Part shown: one piece after another, positions 1-8,803 of the stretch
Layout: every line of letters begins with the position of its first letter
Position numbering within the stretch: position 1 is the first letter of the stretch
Position numbers and translations under genes: made by a program
Notes under the pieces: model-generated
What the model saw: the letters and a program-made list of their open reading frames with translations, nothing else
The model's database searches: none
What the model was told of the DNA's origin: nothing
NCBI RefSeq assembly: GCF_018449545.1
Contig: NZ_JAAVUR010000004.1
Span: 62,001-126,000, forward strand
DNA length: 64,000 nucleotides
Direction of reading: 5' to 3'
From: Granulicella sp. dw_53
Lineage (GTDB): Bacteria; Acidobacteriota; Terriglobia; Terriglobales; Acidobacteriaceae

Positions 1-13
1 TACGCTGGCACTG

Positions 14-373
14 CTAGTGGGCTTTGAGCCAGCGGCGAGCGGAGAACTCGGTGGCGATGCTGGCGGCGAGCAATGCCAGGCTGATCGAAAAGGCGCTGAC
101 GACCCAACTGAGCTCCATACGGCCCTTGAGCATGAACCTGTCGAGCAGGGCCAGGACGAGGACCAGAACCGCCGCCTCTGCAAAGAACGAGGAGCAGCGA
201 TGGGCGGAGATGGCGATGAGATCGACGAGCGGGGAGGACGCCGTCTGAGTGGAGCCGCCACCTCCTGTTGGAACCAGGACGAGACGGGGCGGTTGAGGAA
301 GGAACTGATTCGAATCGTTTGCTGCTGGGGAAAAGCCACTCCGGATGGAGTTTGAGACATTTTTGTGAAACAT
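14..373 (-). CDS. Small two-TM membrane protein, unknown function
   Basis: A 119-residue product that I do not recognise. The first half is polar and rich in Pro, Ser and Gly. The second half holds two hydrophobic stretches, roughly residues 66-84 and 90-108, separated by a short charged loop, so it is probably a small inner-membrane protein with a short basic tail (ARRWLKAH). The ATG at 373 has only a weak AAGG upstream. It is divergent from the HAD phosphatase gene, and the AT-rich gap between them probably holds both promoters. It could be a spurious frame, but the hydrophobic pattern is typical of a real protein. Confidence 0.5.
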   Translation of the reverse strand: MFHKNVSNSIRSGFSPAANDSNQFLPQPPRLVLVPTGGGGSTQTASSPLVDLIAISAHRCSSFFAEAAVLVLVLALLDRFMLKGRMELSWVVSAFSISLALLAASIATEFSARRWLKAH

Positions 374-551
374 ATACGAGCCTTTGTGGTGCCTATAACA
401 AGTTTCACCTCAAAATAGCCTAAAAGTCCAGTCAATTTCCTGTAAATTACTCAAATAAAACAGTTTATGAATATTTATACAAAGCGGTGAGAGAATATCC
501 AAAGAAACACCGAGGGCGAGACGCGTGGGGTCACATGGTTTACCGGTTCGG

Positions 552-1487
552 ATGATCGCGGTGGATATGGACGGCACTCTGCTGGGTTCGGATGGCAAAG
601 TGAGCGCACGGAACCTCGCGGCGATGAAGGCTGCGGAGCAGGCTGGAGTGGAGGTGGTGGTCGCGACCGGGCGGCGGCACTGCTATGCGATGCGTCAGTT
701 GCGGGGTCTGGGTTTGAACGAGGCGAACGCGCTGGTGAGCTCGAACGGCACGGTGACGCGAACGCTGGGGACGGAGCTGATCGAACGGAATCTGCTGGGC
801 AGGGAGACGGCGCTGTGGTTGTGCGGCCATCTTGGGGAGTTTCGCAATGCGCTGGTGGTGACCTTCGACAAGGTGGGTCCTGATGGCGAGGATGCGCGCG
901 GCGCGCTGGTGGTGGAGCGCTTTGAAGAGCTGAATCACAGCATGGAGAAGTGGATGGCGGCGAACGAGCCGTATATCTCGCACGTCAACCCGATCGAGCT
1001 GGCGTTGCCGGGGCCGGAGAGCGGATTGGACGAGGCACCGATCCAGATGATGCTGTGCGGGACGACGGAGCGGATGCGGCGGGCGGAGGCCCGGCTGCTG
1101 GAGCATCCCGGCGTATCCGCGGTAGGCGTGGAGATGCAGGAGCGGTCGGCGGGGAAAGAGGTGGCGCTGCACCGGACGGAGTATCCGGGGCGCGACCTGA
1201 GCATCGTGGATATTCTTCCGGCTGGGTGCAGCAAGGGCTCGGCGCTGGTGCGGCTGGCGGCGAAGCGCGGGGTGAAGATGCAGGAGCTGTTGGCGATTGG
1301 GGATAACTGGAACGACGTTTCGATGCTGGAGGCCGCTGGCCGCGGGGTTTTGATGGCGAACGCTCCGGAGGATCTGAAGGAGCGGGCCGCCGCGATGGGA
1401 TGGACGCTGGGTGGACGGCATGATGAGGACGGGGTGGCGGTGGCGATTGAGGCGGCTCTGGAAGGGGCGCTCTCCAGTACGCGTTAG
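552..1487 (+). CDS. Cof-type HAD-superfamily hydrolase (phosphatase)
   Basis: Predicted cytosolic Mg-dependent phosphatase of the Cof/YbiV subfamily (HAD IIB); the substrate cannot be told from sequence. HAD motif I is at the N terminus (VDMDGTLLG, nucleophile and acid-base aspartates), a motif II-like S-N-G-T follows near residue 80, and motifs III/IV are near the C terminus (KGSAL; GDNWNDVSMLEAAG). The middle is the C2 cap expected for this subfamily. At 311 residues it is slightly longer than the usual 270-290. The start at 552 puts motif I within the first ten residues; an in-frame ATG at 525 would add nine unremarkable residues. Confidence 0.9.
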   Translation: MIAVDMDGTLLGSDGKVSARNLAAMKAAEQAGVEVVVATGRRHCYAMRQLRGLGLNEANALVSSNGTVTRTLGTELIERNLLGRETALWLCGHLGEFRNALVVTFDKVGPDGEDARGALVVERFEELNHSMEKWMAANEPYISHVNPIELALPGPESGLDEAPIQMMLCGTTERMRRAEARLLEHPGVSAVGVEMQERSAGKEVALHRTEYPGRDLSIVDILPAGCSKGSALVRLAAKRGVKMQELLAIGDNWNDVSMLEAAGRGVLMANAPEDLKERAAAMGWTLGGRHDEDGVAVAIEAALEGALSSTR

Positions 1488-1527
1488 TTGCAGGCTTGCA
1501 CTGGTCCGGCGGTGGTAGGCTTTTAGC

Positions 1528-2280
1528 GTGGTCTTAAGATTCAGTTCGATTGGGCGCGGTCTCGCGCTGTTGATGGCTCTATGTGCTGCGTGTCCTCTGG
1601 TCCGTGCGATGGAGCATGTCACGCTGCGGAATGGGTTTGAACTGGATTGTGTTCGCCGGGAGATATCGGGGGACAAGGTACGGCTGTACTTTGCGACGAA
1701 CGCTGCTGGCGGTTCTACTTCTGCCGGGGCTTCCGGTTCTGAGGATATGAACTTTCTTGAAGTGGCGGCGGATTCCGTGGTTCGGGTGGAGCCGATTGCG
1801 GATGTAGCTCCTTTGCCTTCTGCTGCTACGCCTGCAAAGGCGGCGGGTTCCCTGTTTACGGAGCCGACCAAAGCCGAGTTGCAGGAGATGCTGACGCATG
1901 CGGGGGCGGCGCATCATATCGATGCCGACCTGCTGGCCAGCGTGGTGCGGGCCGAGAGTGGCGGGCATGTACGGGCGGTCTCGCGGACCGGCGCTCGGGG
2001 GCTGATGCAGTTGATGCCGGGGACGGCGAGCGATCTTGGAGTGCAGGACTCGTTCCAGGCCGACCAGAATATCGCAGGCGGAACGGCGTATCTTGATGCT
2101 CTGCTGGTGCGGTATCACGACAATATCGCCCTGGCGCTGGCGGCCTATAACGCCGGGCCGAAGGCGGTGGACCGGTATCGTGGGGTGCCTCCGTATGCCG
2201 AGACGCGGGCCTATGTGGCGCGGGTGATACGGGAGTTCAATCGGCGAAAACAGAGCTCGCTGGTGGCGCGGGCGCAGTAA
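1528..2280 (+). CDS. Exported lytic transglycosylase (SLT domain)
   Basis: A 250-residue murein-cleaving enzyme acting in the periplasm. The start is GTG, followed by a basic N region and a hydrophobic core ending near VRA, a signal peptide. A short region with little similarity to known domains follows. The SLT (goose-lysozyme-like) domain lies at about residues 120-235: catalytic Glu in VVRAESGG, then GARGLMQLMPGTA and the AAYNAGP motif, all hallmarks of family 1 transglycosylases. It lies 30 nt upstream of a flippase-like gene that has a strong AGGAG site, so the two may be co-transcribed. It may also trim peptidoglycan for assembly of an envelope machine; no such machine is nearby. Confidence 0.88.
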   Translation: MVLRFSSIGRGLALLMALCAACPLVRAMEHVTLRNGFELDCVRREISGDKVRLYFATNAAGGSTSAGASGSEDMNFLEVAADSVVRVEPIADVAPLPSAATPAKAAGSLFTEPTKAELQEMLTHAGAAHHIDADLLASVVRAESGGHVRAVSRTGARGLMQLMPGTASDLGVQDSFQADQNIAGGTAYLDALLVRYHDNIALALAAYNAGPKAVDRYRGVPPYAETRAYVARVIREFNRRKQSSLVARAQ

Positions 2281-2310
2281 ACCTCTTCGTTGCGAGTACA
2301 TTAGGAGTCG

Positions 2311-3363
2311 ATGAAGAAGCGCGATGGGATTCTCTGGTTCTCGCTGGTGGTGGTGCTGGTTCTGGCTGTGGTGCTGTTCCACGACAAGATCCACTTCGAC
2401 TGGGAGATGTTCTGGAAGCAGTTGAAGCATGCCAGCCCGTGGCATCTTGGCGCGGGGGTAGCGCTGATCTATGGGACGTACTGGCTGCGCGCGGTCCGAT
2501 GGTCGGTATTTGTGTCGCCGACGAAGAAGGTGTCGCCCAGTTCCCTGATTGGATCGCAGTTCATCGGATTTACGGCGGTGGCGCTGTTTGGGCGGCTGGC
2601 GGACCTGACGCGGCCTTACCTGGTGGCCCGGAGAATCGCGTTGCCGCTTAGCTCGCAGGTGGCGGTGTACACGATTGAGCGGATGTTCGACCTGGGGTCG
2701 GCGGCGATTATCTTTTCGAGTGCCCTGGCGTTTACCCCCAAGGATCTGCCGCATCACGATCTGTTCGTTCGGACGGGGCTTTTGAGTCTGGGTGCGACGT
2801 TGGCGCTTGCGGTCTTCGCGGTGGTGGTGCGGGTGGCGGGTGCGGCGGTGGCGGGTTTTTCGCGAGTGACGCTGGGGGTGCTCTCCAAGCCGGTGGCGGA
2901 GAGTATTGCGACGAAGATTCTGGGCTTTCGCGATGGGCTGAATGCACTCTCGTCGATACGGGACTTTGGAGTGGCGGCGTTGTTGTCGCTGGCGATGTGG
3001 GGGATGATCGGCGGGGCGTATCTGCAGACGGTGCACGCGTTCGTCGATACGCCGGAGCTGGCGGGGCTTACCTTTTCGCGCACCATGCTGCTGATGGCGG
3101 CGAGCCTGGGTGGATCTCTACTGCAGCTTCCTATCGTTGGATGGTTCACGCAGATTGCAGTAACGGCGGGCACGATGCACGCGCTGTACGGCGCACCGAT
3201 TGAGGTGGCGACGGCGTGCGGAGCGATGCTGCTGGTGGTGACGATGATCTGCATTATTCCGACGGGACTGGTGTTTGCGCGGGTGGAACATGTGAGCCTC
3301 AAGCAGGTGGCGAAGGAGAGCGAAGCCGCCGCGAGCCAGGATGGGGAAGAGATGCCCCGGTAA
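2311..3363 (+). CDS. Flippase-like integral membrane protein (LPG synthase TM family, UPF0104)
   Basis: A 350-residue polytopic membrane protein with roughly eight hydrophobic segments, including an N-terminal anchor after MKKRDG and a conserved-looking FGRLADLTRPYLVARR stretch. This pattern fits the lysylphosphatidylglycerol synthetase/glycosyltransferase-associated TM family (PF03706). Relatives are proposed to move lipid-linked substrates, but the function of this branch is not settled. The catalytic aminoacyl-transfer domain of MprF is absent, so it is not an LPG synthase. AGGAG lies a few bases before the ATG. The charged C-terminal tail is probably cytoplasmic. It ends 25 nt before nrdR. 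Confidence 0.8.
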   Translation: MKKRDGILWFSLVVVLVLAVVLFHDKIHFDWEMFWKQLKHASPWHLGAGVALIYGTYWLRAVRWSVFVSPTKKVSPSSLIGSQFIGFTAVALFGRLADLTRPYLVARRIALPLSSQVAVYTIERMFDLGSAAIIFSSALAFTPKDLPHHDLFVRTGLLSLGATLALAVFAVVVRVAGAAVAGFSRVTLGVLSKPVAESIATKILGFRDGLNALSSIRDFGVAALLSLAMWGMIGGAYLQTVHAFVDTPELAGLTFSRTMLLMAASLGGSLLQLPIVGWFTQIAVTAGTMHALYGAPIEVATACGAMLLVVTMICIIPTGLVFARVEHVSLKQVAKESEAAASQDGEEMPR

Positions 3364-3388
3364 CCACTGCTAGAATCGTTCTATAACG

Positions 3389-3862
3389 ATGAGATGTCCT
3401 TACTGTGGTTTTGCCCAGGATCGAGTTGTAGATTCCCGCGAGAGTAAAGAGGCCGATTCCATTCGCCGACGGCGCGAGTGTGAGGGCTGCAATAAGCGCT
3501 TTACGACGTACGAGCGGATCGACGAGATTCCGTACATGGTGGTGAAGAAGGATGGACGGCGGGAGAAGTTCGACCGCCAGAAGGTATTGAGCGGGTTACT
3601 GCATGCCTGCGAGAAGCGTCCGGTGTCGGCGAGCAAGCTGGAACAGATCGTCGATGAGACGGAAGCTTATGTGGTGGATTCGCCGGAGCGGGAGCGCTCG
3701 ACCAGCGAGGTCGGCGAGCTGATCATGACGCGATTGAAGGGCATCGACACGGTGGCTTATATCCGTTTTGCGAGCGTGTACCGGGACTTTAAAGACGTTC
3801 GCGAGTTCAAGGAAGAGCTTGAAGAACTGCTGAGCAATAGAGACAACCAAAAACGGCGTTAG
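3389..3862 (+). CDS. nrdR: Transcriptional repressor NrdR
   Basis: A 157-residue ATP/dATP-sensing repressor of ribonucleotide reductase genes. The N terminus is a zinc ribbon with two Cys pairs (MRCPYCGF near the start, CEGCNKRFTTYERI near residue 30). An ATP-cone domain follows from about residue 48 (VVKKDGRREKFDR onward). Length and order are canonical. The C-terminal tail is Lys/Arg-rich. No nrd gene is in this window, so its targets lie elsewhere. It sits 48 nt upstream of isocitrate dehydrogenase, which has its own AGGAGA site. Confidence 0.97.
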   Translation: MRCPYCGFAQDRVVDSRESKEADSIRRRRECEGCNKRFTTYERIDEIPYMVVKKDGRREKFDRQKVLSGLLHACEKRPVSASKLEQIVDETEAYVVDSPERERSTSEVGELIMTRLKGIDTVAYIRFASVYRDFKDVREFKEELEELLSNRDNQKRR

Positions 3863-3910
3863 ACCAAGATTTTTATAAGACAACAAACGTTTCGAGGAGA
3901 AAGCGATTTC

Positions 3911-4972
3911 ATGGCAACTCAACCAGGTACTGCAAAGCGCACGCATACGATTACATTGATTCCCGGCGACGGGATTGGGCCCGAGGTTTCAGGAGCAGTG
4001 GTGGAGATTCTGGAGGCCGCTGGAGCGGCGACCGGAGTCGCGTTCGATTGGCACCGCTTTGCCGCAGGAGCAGAGGCGTTCGAGCAGACGGGCCACTATA
4101 TTCCGCAGGATCTGTACGACTCCATCGAGGAGAACCGGCTGGCGCTGAAGGGGCCGGTGACGACGCCCATCGGCGGAGGTTTCTCGTCGATCAATGTGAC
4201 GCTGCGGCAGAAGTTTGAGCTGTTTGCGAACTTCCGTCCGGTGAAGAACCTGCCCGGGCTGCAGACGCGGTATCCGGGGCTGGATCTGATCATCGTGCGC
4301 GAGAACATGGAGGATCTGTACGCCGGCCTGGAGCATGTGGTGGTGCCGGGTGTGGTGCAGGCGCTGAAGATCATCACGGAGAAGGGCTCTACCCGCATTG
4401 CGAAGTTTGCGTTCGACTACGCACGGAAGCATGACCGGAAGAAGATTCACTCGATCCACAAGGCCAACATCATGAAGCTGTCGGATGGGCTGTTCCTGAG
4501 CTGCTGCCGCAAGGTGCGTGAGGGCTTTCCGGAGATCGAGTACCACGAGCACATCGTGGACAACACCTGCATGCAACTGGTGATGAATCCGTTCCAATAC
4601 GACATTCTGTTGACGGAGAATCTGTACGGCGACATCCTGAGCGATCTTTGCAGCGCGTTTGTGGGTGGGCTTGGGCTGGTTCCGGGAGCGAACCTGGGGA
4701 CGGAGTGCGCGATCTTCGAAGCAGTGCATGGCTCGGCTCCTGATATCGCGGGTAAGGATATGGCCAACCCTACGGCTCTGCTGCAGAGCGCGGTGCTGAT
4801 GCTGCACCACATCAACGAGTCGGAGACGGCGGAGCGAGTACAGACCGGACTGGAACAGGTCTATCGCGAGGGCAAGACGCTGACCAAAGACGTTGGCGGC
4901 AAGGCAGGGACGAAGGCCTTCGCACAGGCGGTGTTGCAGGCGATGGAGTCTCCAGTGGCGGTTCCTGCTTAA
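3911..4972 (+). CDS. icd: Isocitrate dehydrogenase (beta-decarboxylating dehydrogenase family, probably NAD type)
   Basis: Oxidatively decarboxylates isocitrate to 2-oxoglutarate in the TCA cycle. The 353-residue chain is the short form shared with isopropylmalate dehydrogenase. The substrate loop (RENMEDLYAGLEH) carries the E-D-L-Y-A-G signature of isocitrate rather than isopropylmalate enzymes. The N terminus has the GDGIGPEV motif, the metal-binding region DILLTENLYGDILSD is intact, and the late HGSAPDIAGKDMANP motif is typical. The start is supported by CGAGGAGAAAG upstream. The preference for NAD is inferred from length and family type, not from a tested cofactor motif. Homoisocitrate dehydrogenase is the main alternative. 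Confidence 0.88.
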   Translation: MATQPGTAKRTHTITLIPGDGIGPEVSGAVVEILEAAGAATGVAFDWHRFAAGAEAFEQTGHYIPQDLYDSIEENRLALKGPVTTPIGGGFSSINVTLRQKFELFANFRPVKNLPGLQTRYPGLDLIIVRENMEDLYAGLEHVVVPGVVQALKIITEKGSTRIAKFAFDYARKHDRKKIHSIHKANIMKLSDGLFLSCCRKVREGFPEIEYHEHIVDNTCMQLVMNPFQYDILLTENLYGDILSDLCSAFVGGLGLVPGANLGTECAIFEAVHGSAPDIAGKDMANPTALLQSAVLMLHHINESETAERVQTGLEQVYREGKTLTKDVGGKAGTKAFAQAVLQAMESPVAVPA

Positions 4973-5060
4973 TTCGGCTTTGCGCCCGCTGCTTCGACAC
5001 ATCGCGGCCGTTCGTATACCTTTGGGCCCGTGGTTCTGCACGACCGAATACGGAGGCTTT

Positions 5061-5852
5061 ATGAAGCGCATGTACGAGTGGATGGCCGCGGTTGGGCTAT
5101 CCGGCGCGATGGTGTTGGGGCTGGCGGGCTGCAAGCCCAGTGGAGCGATCAAGCAAGGCGCGGTGCTGGGGAACGGGACGAAGGCGGCGGAGGTCCTGGA
5201 TCCCGAGACGCTGGGGAGCCTGAGCGGGAAGGTCCGCTTCGAGGGCAAGCCGCCGGCGCGGGTTCGGATCGATATGAGCCAGGACCCGGCGTGTGTCGGG
5301 ACTGGACAGGAGAACTACTCCGAGCAGTATGTGGTGCACCAGGGGGGATTGGCGAACGTCTACATCTACATGAAGAGTGGACCGGCGGCGGCGTTGGCTG
5401 CTCCTCCCACCACCAACAAACCGGTGGTGATGGACCAGAAGGGCTGCCAGTATGCGCCGCATGTCGTGGCGGTGATGCGGAGCGGGATGGTGGAGTTCCG
5501 CAGCTCGGATGCGACCATGCACAACATCCATACCCTGCCGGAGGGCGACAGCAGGCAGGTGAACGTGACGCAGCGTCCGAAGGGGACGCCGGAGGTTGTG
5601 AGGCTTCAGCAGCCGGAGGTGATGATGCCGGTGCGCTGCGATCTGCATCCGTGGATGACCGGGTTTATCAATGTGTCCGATACGCCGTTTTTCGCGGTGA
5701 CGGACGAGGATGGCCAGTTCGAGATCGAAGGATTGCCGGAGGGGACTTATGTCTTTGGAGCGGTTCATGAGAGATTGGGTGAGCAGACCCTGACCGTCAC
5801 GATCGAACCACACGAGACGGGCAAGGCAGATTTCAGATTTGGAATGAAGTAA
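5061..5852 (+). CDS. Cupredoxin-like lipoprotein with C-terminal carboxypeptidase-regulatory-like domain
   Basis: A 263-residue exported protein. The start at 5061 follows a clean GGAGG and gives a lipoprotein signal (L-A-G-C lipobox near residue 24). A type 1 copper-site arrangement is visible: MHNIH around residues 153-157, then C193, H196 and M199 in RCDLHPWM. A beta-sandwich with the pattern TDEDGQFEIEGLPEGTY follows, matching the CarboxypepD_reg fold. Similar proteins in soil bacteria are labelled methylamine-utilisation-like or plastocyanin-like, without known substrates. It may carry electrons or store copper in the periplasm. The next gene, a tiny membrane protein, starts 28 nt downstream. 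Confidence 0.82.
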   Translation: MKRMYEWMAAVGLSGAMVLGLAGCKPSGAIKQGAVLGNGTKAAEVLDPETLGSLSGKVRFEGKPPARVRIDMSQDPACVGTGQENYSEQYVVHQGGLANVYIYMKSGPAAALAAPPTTNKPVVMDQKGCQYAPHVVAVMRSGMVEFRSSDATMHNIHTLPEGDSRQVNVTQRPKGTPEVVRLQQPEVMMPVRCDLHPWMTGFINVSDTPFFAVTDEDGQFEIEGLPEGTYVFGAVHERLGEQTLTVTIEPHETGKADFRFGMK

Positions 5853-5880
5853 CCCGCGAACTGCGGCATTCGTCTTTGAG

Positions 5881-6174
5881 GTGATCCTGATGTTGATCCA
5901 TACTCTGCCGTTCTGGTTTCTGGTGTTTGCGTTGTTTCTACCGCGTGTCGCCCTTCTGGTGGCGTGGCTGCAGACGACGCTGGTCCCGTTCCACCTGGTA
6001 GGACTGGTGCCGCTGGTCTTCTGGGTGCTGTTGCCAAGGGCGCTGGTGTGCTATCTGATCTACCTGGATCAGGGCCTGAGCACATGGTTTCTCATCCATC
6101 TGATCGTGGCGTTGCTGGTCTGGGGCGGTTCGGGCGGATATCACTCGCGGCGCAGGCGCAGGGACGACTACTAG
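5881..6174 (+). CDS. Small polytopic membrane protein, unknown
   Basis: A 97-residue, very hydrophobic protein with three likely TM helices (about residues 8-28, 37-57 and 66-83) and an Arg-rich cytoplasmic tail (SRRRRRDDY). No family is recognised. It may start at GTG 5881 or ATG 5890; GAGGTG precedes the first. It closely follows the cupredoxin lipoprotein on the same strand, so it may be co-expressed with it, perhaps as an anchor or assembly partner; this is conjecture from spacing alone. Confidence 0.6.
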   Translation: MILMLIHTLPFWFLVFALFLPRVALLVAWLQTTLVPFHLVGLVPLVFWVLLPRALVCYLIYLDQGLSTWFLIHLIVALLVWGGSGGYHSRRRRRDDY

Positions 6175-6231
6175 AGGCGATTTCCGGCCCGATGTGACGG
6201 TTTTATGTAGACCGCGTTATTCTTGAGGGAT

Positions 6232-7341
6232 ATGGAACGGCGCAAGGTAGGCATACTCGGCGCGACCGGCATGGTCGGGCAGCGATTCATTCAGTTACTG
6301 AGCAATCACCCCTGGTTCGAGATTACGTGGCTCGCGGCGAGCGATCGCAGCGCGGGCAAGACGTTCGGCGAGGCGTGCCGGTGGAAGCTGGACACTCCTC
6401 TGCCGCCCAAGATCGCCGCGATGACGGTTCAGCCGAACGTTCCGGAGGGCTGCGTCGGGGAGCTGCCGAAGATTATCTTCGCGGCGCTCGACGCCGATAT
6501 CGCCCGGGAACTGGAGCCGAAGTTTGCCGCGGTGGGCTGCGCGGTGATCTCCAACTCGAGCGCCTTCAGGATGGTGACCGATGTCCCCCTGGTGGTGCCG
6601 GAGGTCAATGCGGATCACCTCGAACTGATCGAGCAGCAGAGCTGGCGCAAGGAGAGTGGGGGCTACATCGTCACCAACCCGAACTGCAGCGCGATTGGGC
6701 TGGTTCTGGCGTTGAAGCCACTCCAGGAGCGCTTCGGGATCGAGAGCCTGTTTGTGAGCACGATGCAGGCGGTAAGCGGCGCGGGCTATCCGGGCGTGCC
6801 TTCGCTGGACATCCTGGGGAACGTCGTCCCGTTCATCAAGAACGAGGAAGAGAAGATGGAAGAGGAGGTCGTCAAGCTGCTGGGCCGGGTAGCAGGCGAT
6901 CACGTTCAGATGCTGGATGCCAAGTTGAGCGCGCACTGCAACCGTGTCGCGGTTGAAGATGGCCATACGGAGTGCGTCAGCATCAAGCTGCGCACCAAGG
7001 CGACCAAGGAGCAGATTCTGGCGGCGTGGAGTGAGTTTACCCCGCTGCGTGGCTTTGCCGGTGGCAAGCCGCTGCCTACGGCTCCCGATCAGCCCATCGA
7101 ATACGAGGAGACGGTGGACCGTCCGCAGCCCCGGCTGGACCGTATGCGCGGAGCGGGCATGGCTGCTACGGTCGGACGTTTGCGCGAGTGCAGCCTGCTG
7201 GATTGGAAGTTTGTCGTACTGTCGCACAACACTATCCGCGGGGCGGCGGGAGCTGCCGTATTGAACGCCGAGGTGCTGGCGCTGCTGGGCAAGCTGGATA
7301 AGCTGGGCGTTCCACCACAGCCGATGGCGGTGTTGGCGTGA
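6232..7341 (+). CDS. asd: Aspartate-semialdehyde dehydrogenase
   Basis: Reduces aspartyl phosphate to aspartate semialdehyde with NADPH, the second step towards lysine/DAP, threonine and methionine. The N terminus has the Rossmann motif GILGATGMVGQRF. The catalytic Cys is C152 in TNPNCSAIG, and the downstream QAVSGAGYPG and SAHCNRVAV segments match the family. At 369 residues it resembles the longer archaeal/fungal-type branch rather than the 340-residue enteric form. ATG 6232 is preferred because GAGGGA sits just upstream. Its stop overlaps the lysC start by four bases, so translation is probably coupled. Confidence 0.95.
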   Translation: MERRKVGILGATGMVGQRFIQLLSNHPWFEITWLAASDRSAGKTFGEACRWKLDTPLPPKIAAMTVQPNVPEGCVGELPKIIFAALDADIARELEPKFAAVGCAVISNSSAFRMVTDVPLVVPEVNADHLELIEQQSWRKESGGYIVTNPNCSAIGLVLALKPLQERFGIESLFVSTMQAVSGAGYPGVPSLDILGNVVPFIKNEEEKMEEEVVKLLGRVAGDHVQMLDAKLSAHCNRVAVEDGHTECVSIKLRTKATKEQILAAWSEFTPLRGFAGGKPLPTAPDQPIEYEETVDRPQPRLDRMRGAGMAATVGRLRECSLLDWKFVVLSHNTIRGAAGAAVLNAEVLALLGKLDKLGVPPQPMAVLA

Positions 7342-8786
7342 GTGGAATGCGGGAATTTATCGTAGTCATGAAGTTTGGCGGTACCTCAGTCGAAGATGCC
7401 AAGGCGATGGAGCGGACAGCGGCGATCGTCGCGGGCCGCAGGAATCGAGGGCTGGGAGCGGTGGTCGTCGTCTCGGCGATGGCCAAGGTTACGGATCAGT
7501 TGCTTTCGGCTGCGGTTGCGGCTGGGCGCGGCGACCGGGCGGGCGCACTGGCGGTCTCGTCGCGGCTGCGCAACCGGCACATCGATACTGCCGCCGACCT
7601 GCTGGATGCGGAGCGGCTGCTGAAGCTGCGGGTGACGCTGGATCTGGAGTTCGACGCGCTGGACGATCTGTTGCGCGGCATCGCGGCGGTCGGTGAGCTG
7701 ACGCCGCGCACAAACGATCTGGTGGTGAGCTTCGGCGAACGGCTTTCGAGCCGCATGGTCGCTGAGGCCTTTGCACAGCGAGGCTTGAACGGCGCGCACG
7801 TCGATGCGCGGACCTGCATCATCACCGACACGCACTATGGCAAGGCAGTTCCGCAGGAGGCTGCCATCGAGCAGAAGCTGCTGGCGCTGGTGCTTCCCCT
7901 GATCGAGGCCGGTCAGACGCCGGTGATGGGCGGATTTATCGGCTCTACAGCGGAAGGTATTACGACGACGCTGGGACGCGGCGGAAGCGACTACACGGCT
8001 GCGCTGGTGGGCGGCGGACTGCACGCCGGAGCCATCGAAATCTGGACGGACGTGAATGGCATCATGACCACCGATCCGCGCATCTGTCCGGACGCGCTGC
8101 GGGTGAAGGCCATCAGCTTCGAGGAGGCGGCGGAGCTGGCCTACTTCGGAGCGAAGGTGCTGCATCCGGCGACGATTCTGCCAGCGGTGCAGAAGAGTAT
8201 TCCGGTGTGGGTGCTGAACTCGCGCAACGCGGAGAACGAAGGGACGAAGATTACGGCGGTGGCTCCGAAGTGTGCGAGCCCCTTCAAGAGCATCGCGGCG
8301 AAGAAGCGGCTGACGATCATCGATATCGTCGCGAGCCGGATGTTGATGTCGCACGGTTATCTCAAAGCCGTCTTCGATGTCTTCGACAAGTTTGAGTGTG
8401 CGATCGACATGGTCTCGACCAGCGAAGTCAGCATCTCACTGACGGTTGACTCCAACCAGCGGCTTCCGGAGATCTGTGCGGAGCTGGCCAAGATCGCCGA
8501 TGTAAAGATGGAAGGCCACAAGGCGCTGATCTGCCTGGTGGGAGAGGATATTCGCGGACACAACGGCATCGCGGGGCGCGTCTTCACTGCTGTAAGCCAT
8601 GTAAATGTCCGAATGATCTCGCAGGGGGCGAGCGAGATCAACATGAGCTTCATGATCGAGGAAGAAGATGTGGAGGAGGCGATTCGCAGCCTTCATGCGG
8701 TCTTCTTCGCCGATCCGGATGCAACGGTCTTCGACGTCGCTGCACGGGATGTAGCGGCTGCAGTTCAGGTGGCGAGCAAGGTTTGA
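7338..8786 (+). CDS. lysC: Aspartate kinase (monofunctional)
   Basis: Phosphorylates aspartate, the committed step of the aspartate family pathway. The N terminus has KFGGTSV, the nucleotide-binding signature of aspartokinases. The middle shows GFIGST and GRGGSDYTAA, involved in substrate binding. The last 170 or so residues form two ACT domains that normally bind the allosteric inhibitor lysine and/or threonine. At 482 residues with no homoserine dehydrogenase domain it is monofunctional. The GTG at 7338 lies inside the end of asd; ATG 7347 is an alternative. dapB follows 17 nt downstream, so asd-lysC-dapB reads as one operon. Confidence 0.95.
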   Translation: MSGMREFIVVMKFGGTSVEDAKAMERTAAIVAGRRNRGLGAVVVVSAMAKVTDQLLSAAVAAGRGDRAGALAVSSRLRNRHIDTAADLLDAERLLKLRVTLDLEFDALDDLLRGIAAVGELTPRTNDLVVSFGERLSSRMVAEAFAQRGLNGAHVDARTCIITDTHYGKAVPQEAAIEQKLLALVLPLIEAGQTPVMGGFIGSTAEGITTTLGRGGSDYTAALVGGGLHAGAIEIWTDVNGIMTTDPRICPDALRVKAISFEEAAELAYFGAKVLHPATILPAVQKSIPVWVLNSRNAENEGTKITAVAPKCASPFKSIAAKKRLTIIDIVASRMLMSHGYLKAVFDVFDKFECAIDMVSTSEVSISLTVDSNQRLPEICAELAKIADVKMEGHKALICLVGEDIRGHNGIAGRVFTAVSHVNVRMISQGASEINMSFMIEEEDVEEAIRSLHAVFFADPDATVFDVAARDVAAAVQVASKV

Positions 8787-8803
8787 GATTAGGAAGGAAG
8801 ACA

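Noticed and set aside
540-1871. Long leftward frame over the HAD phosphatase and transglycosylase genes
   Set aside because: Arg/His/Pro-rich shadow of GC-rich genes, no ribosome site, no recognisable domain.
1579-3036. 485-residue leftward frame antisense to the transglycosylase and flippase
   Set aside because: Composition typical of an antisense shadow; both plus-strand genes have clear motifs.
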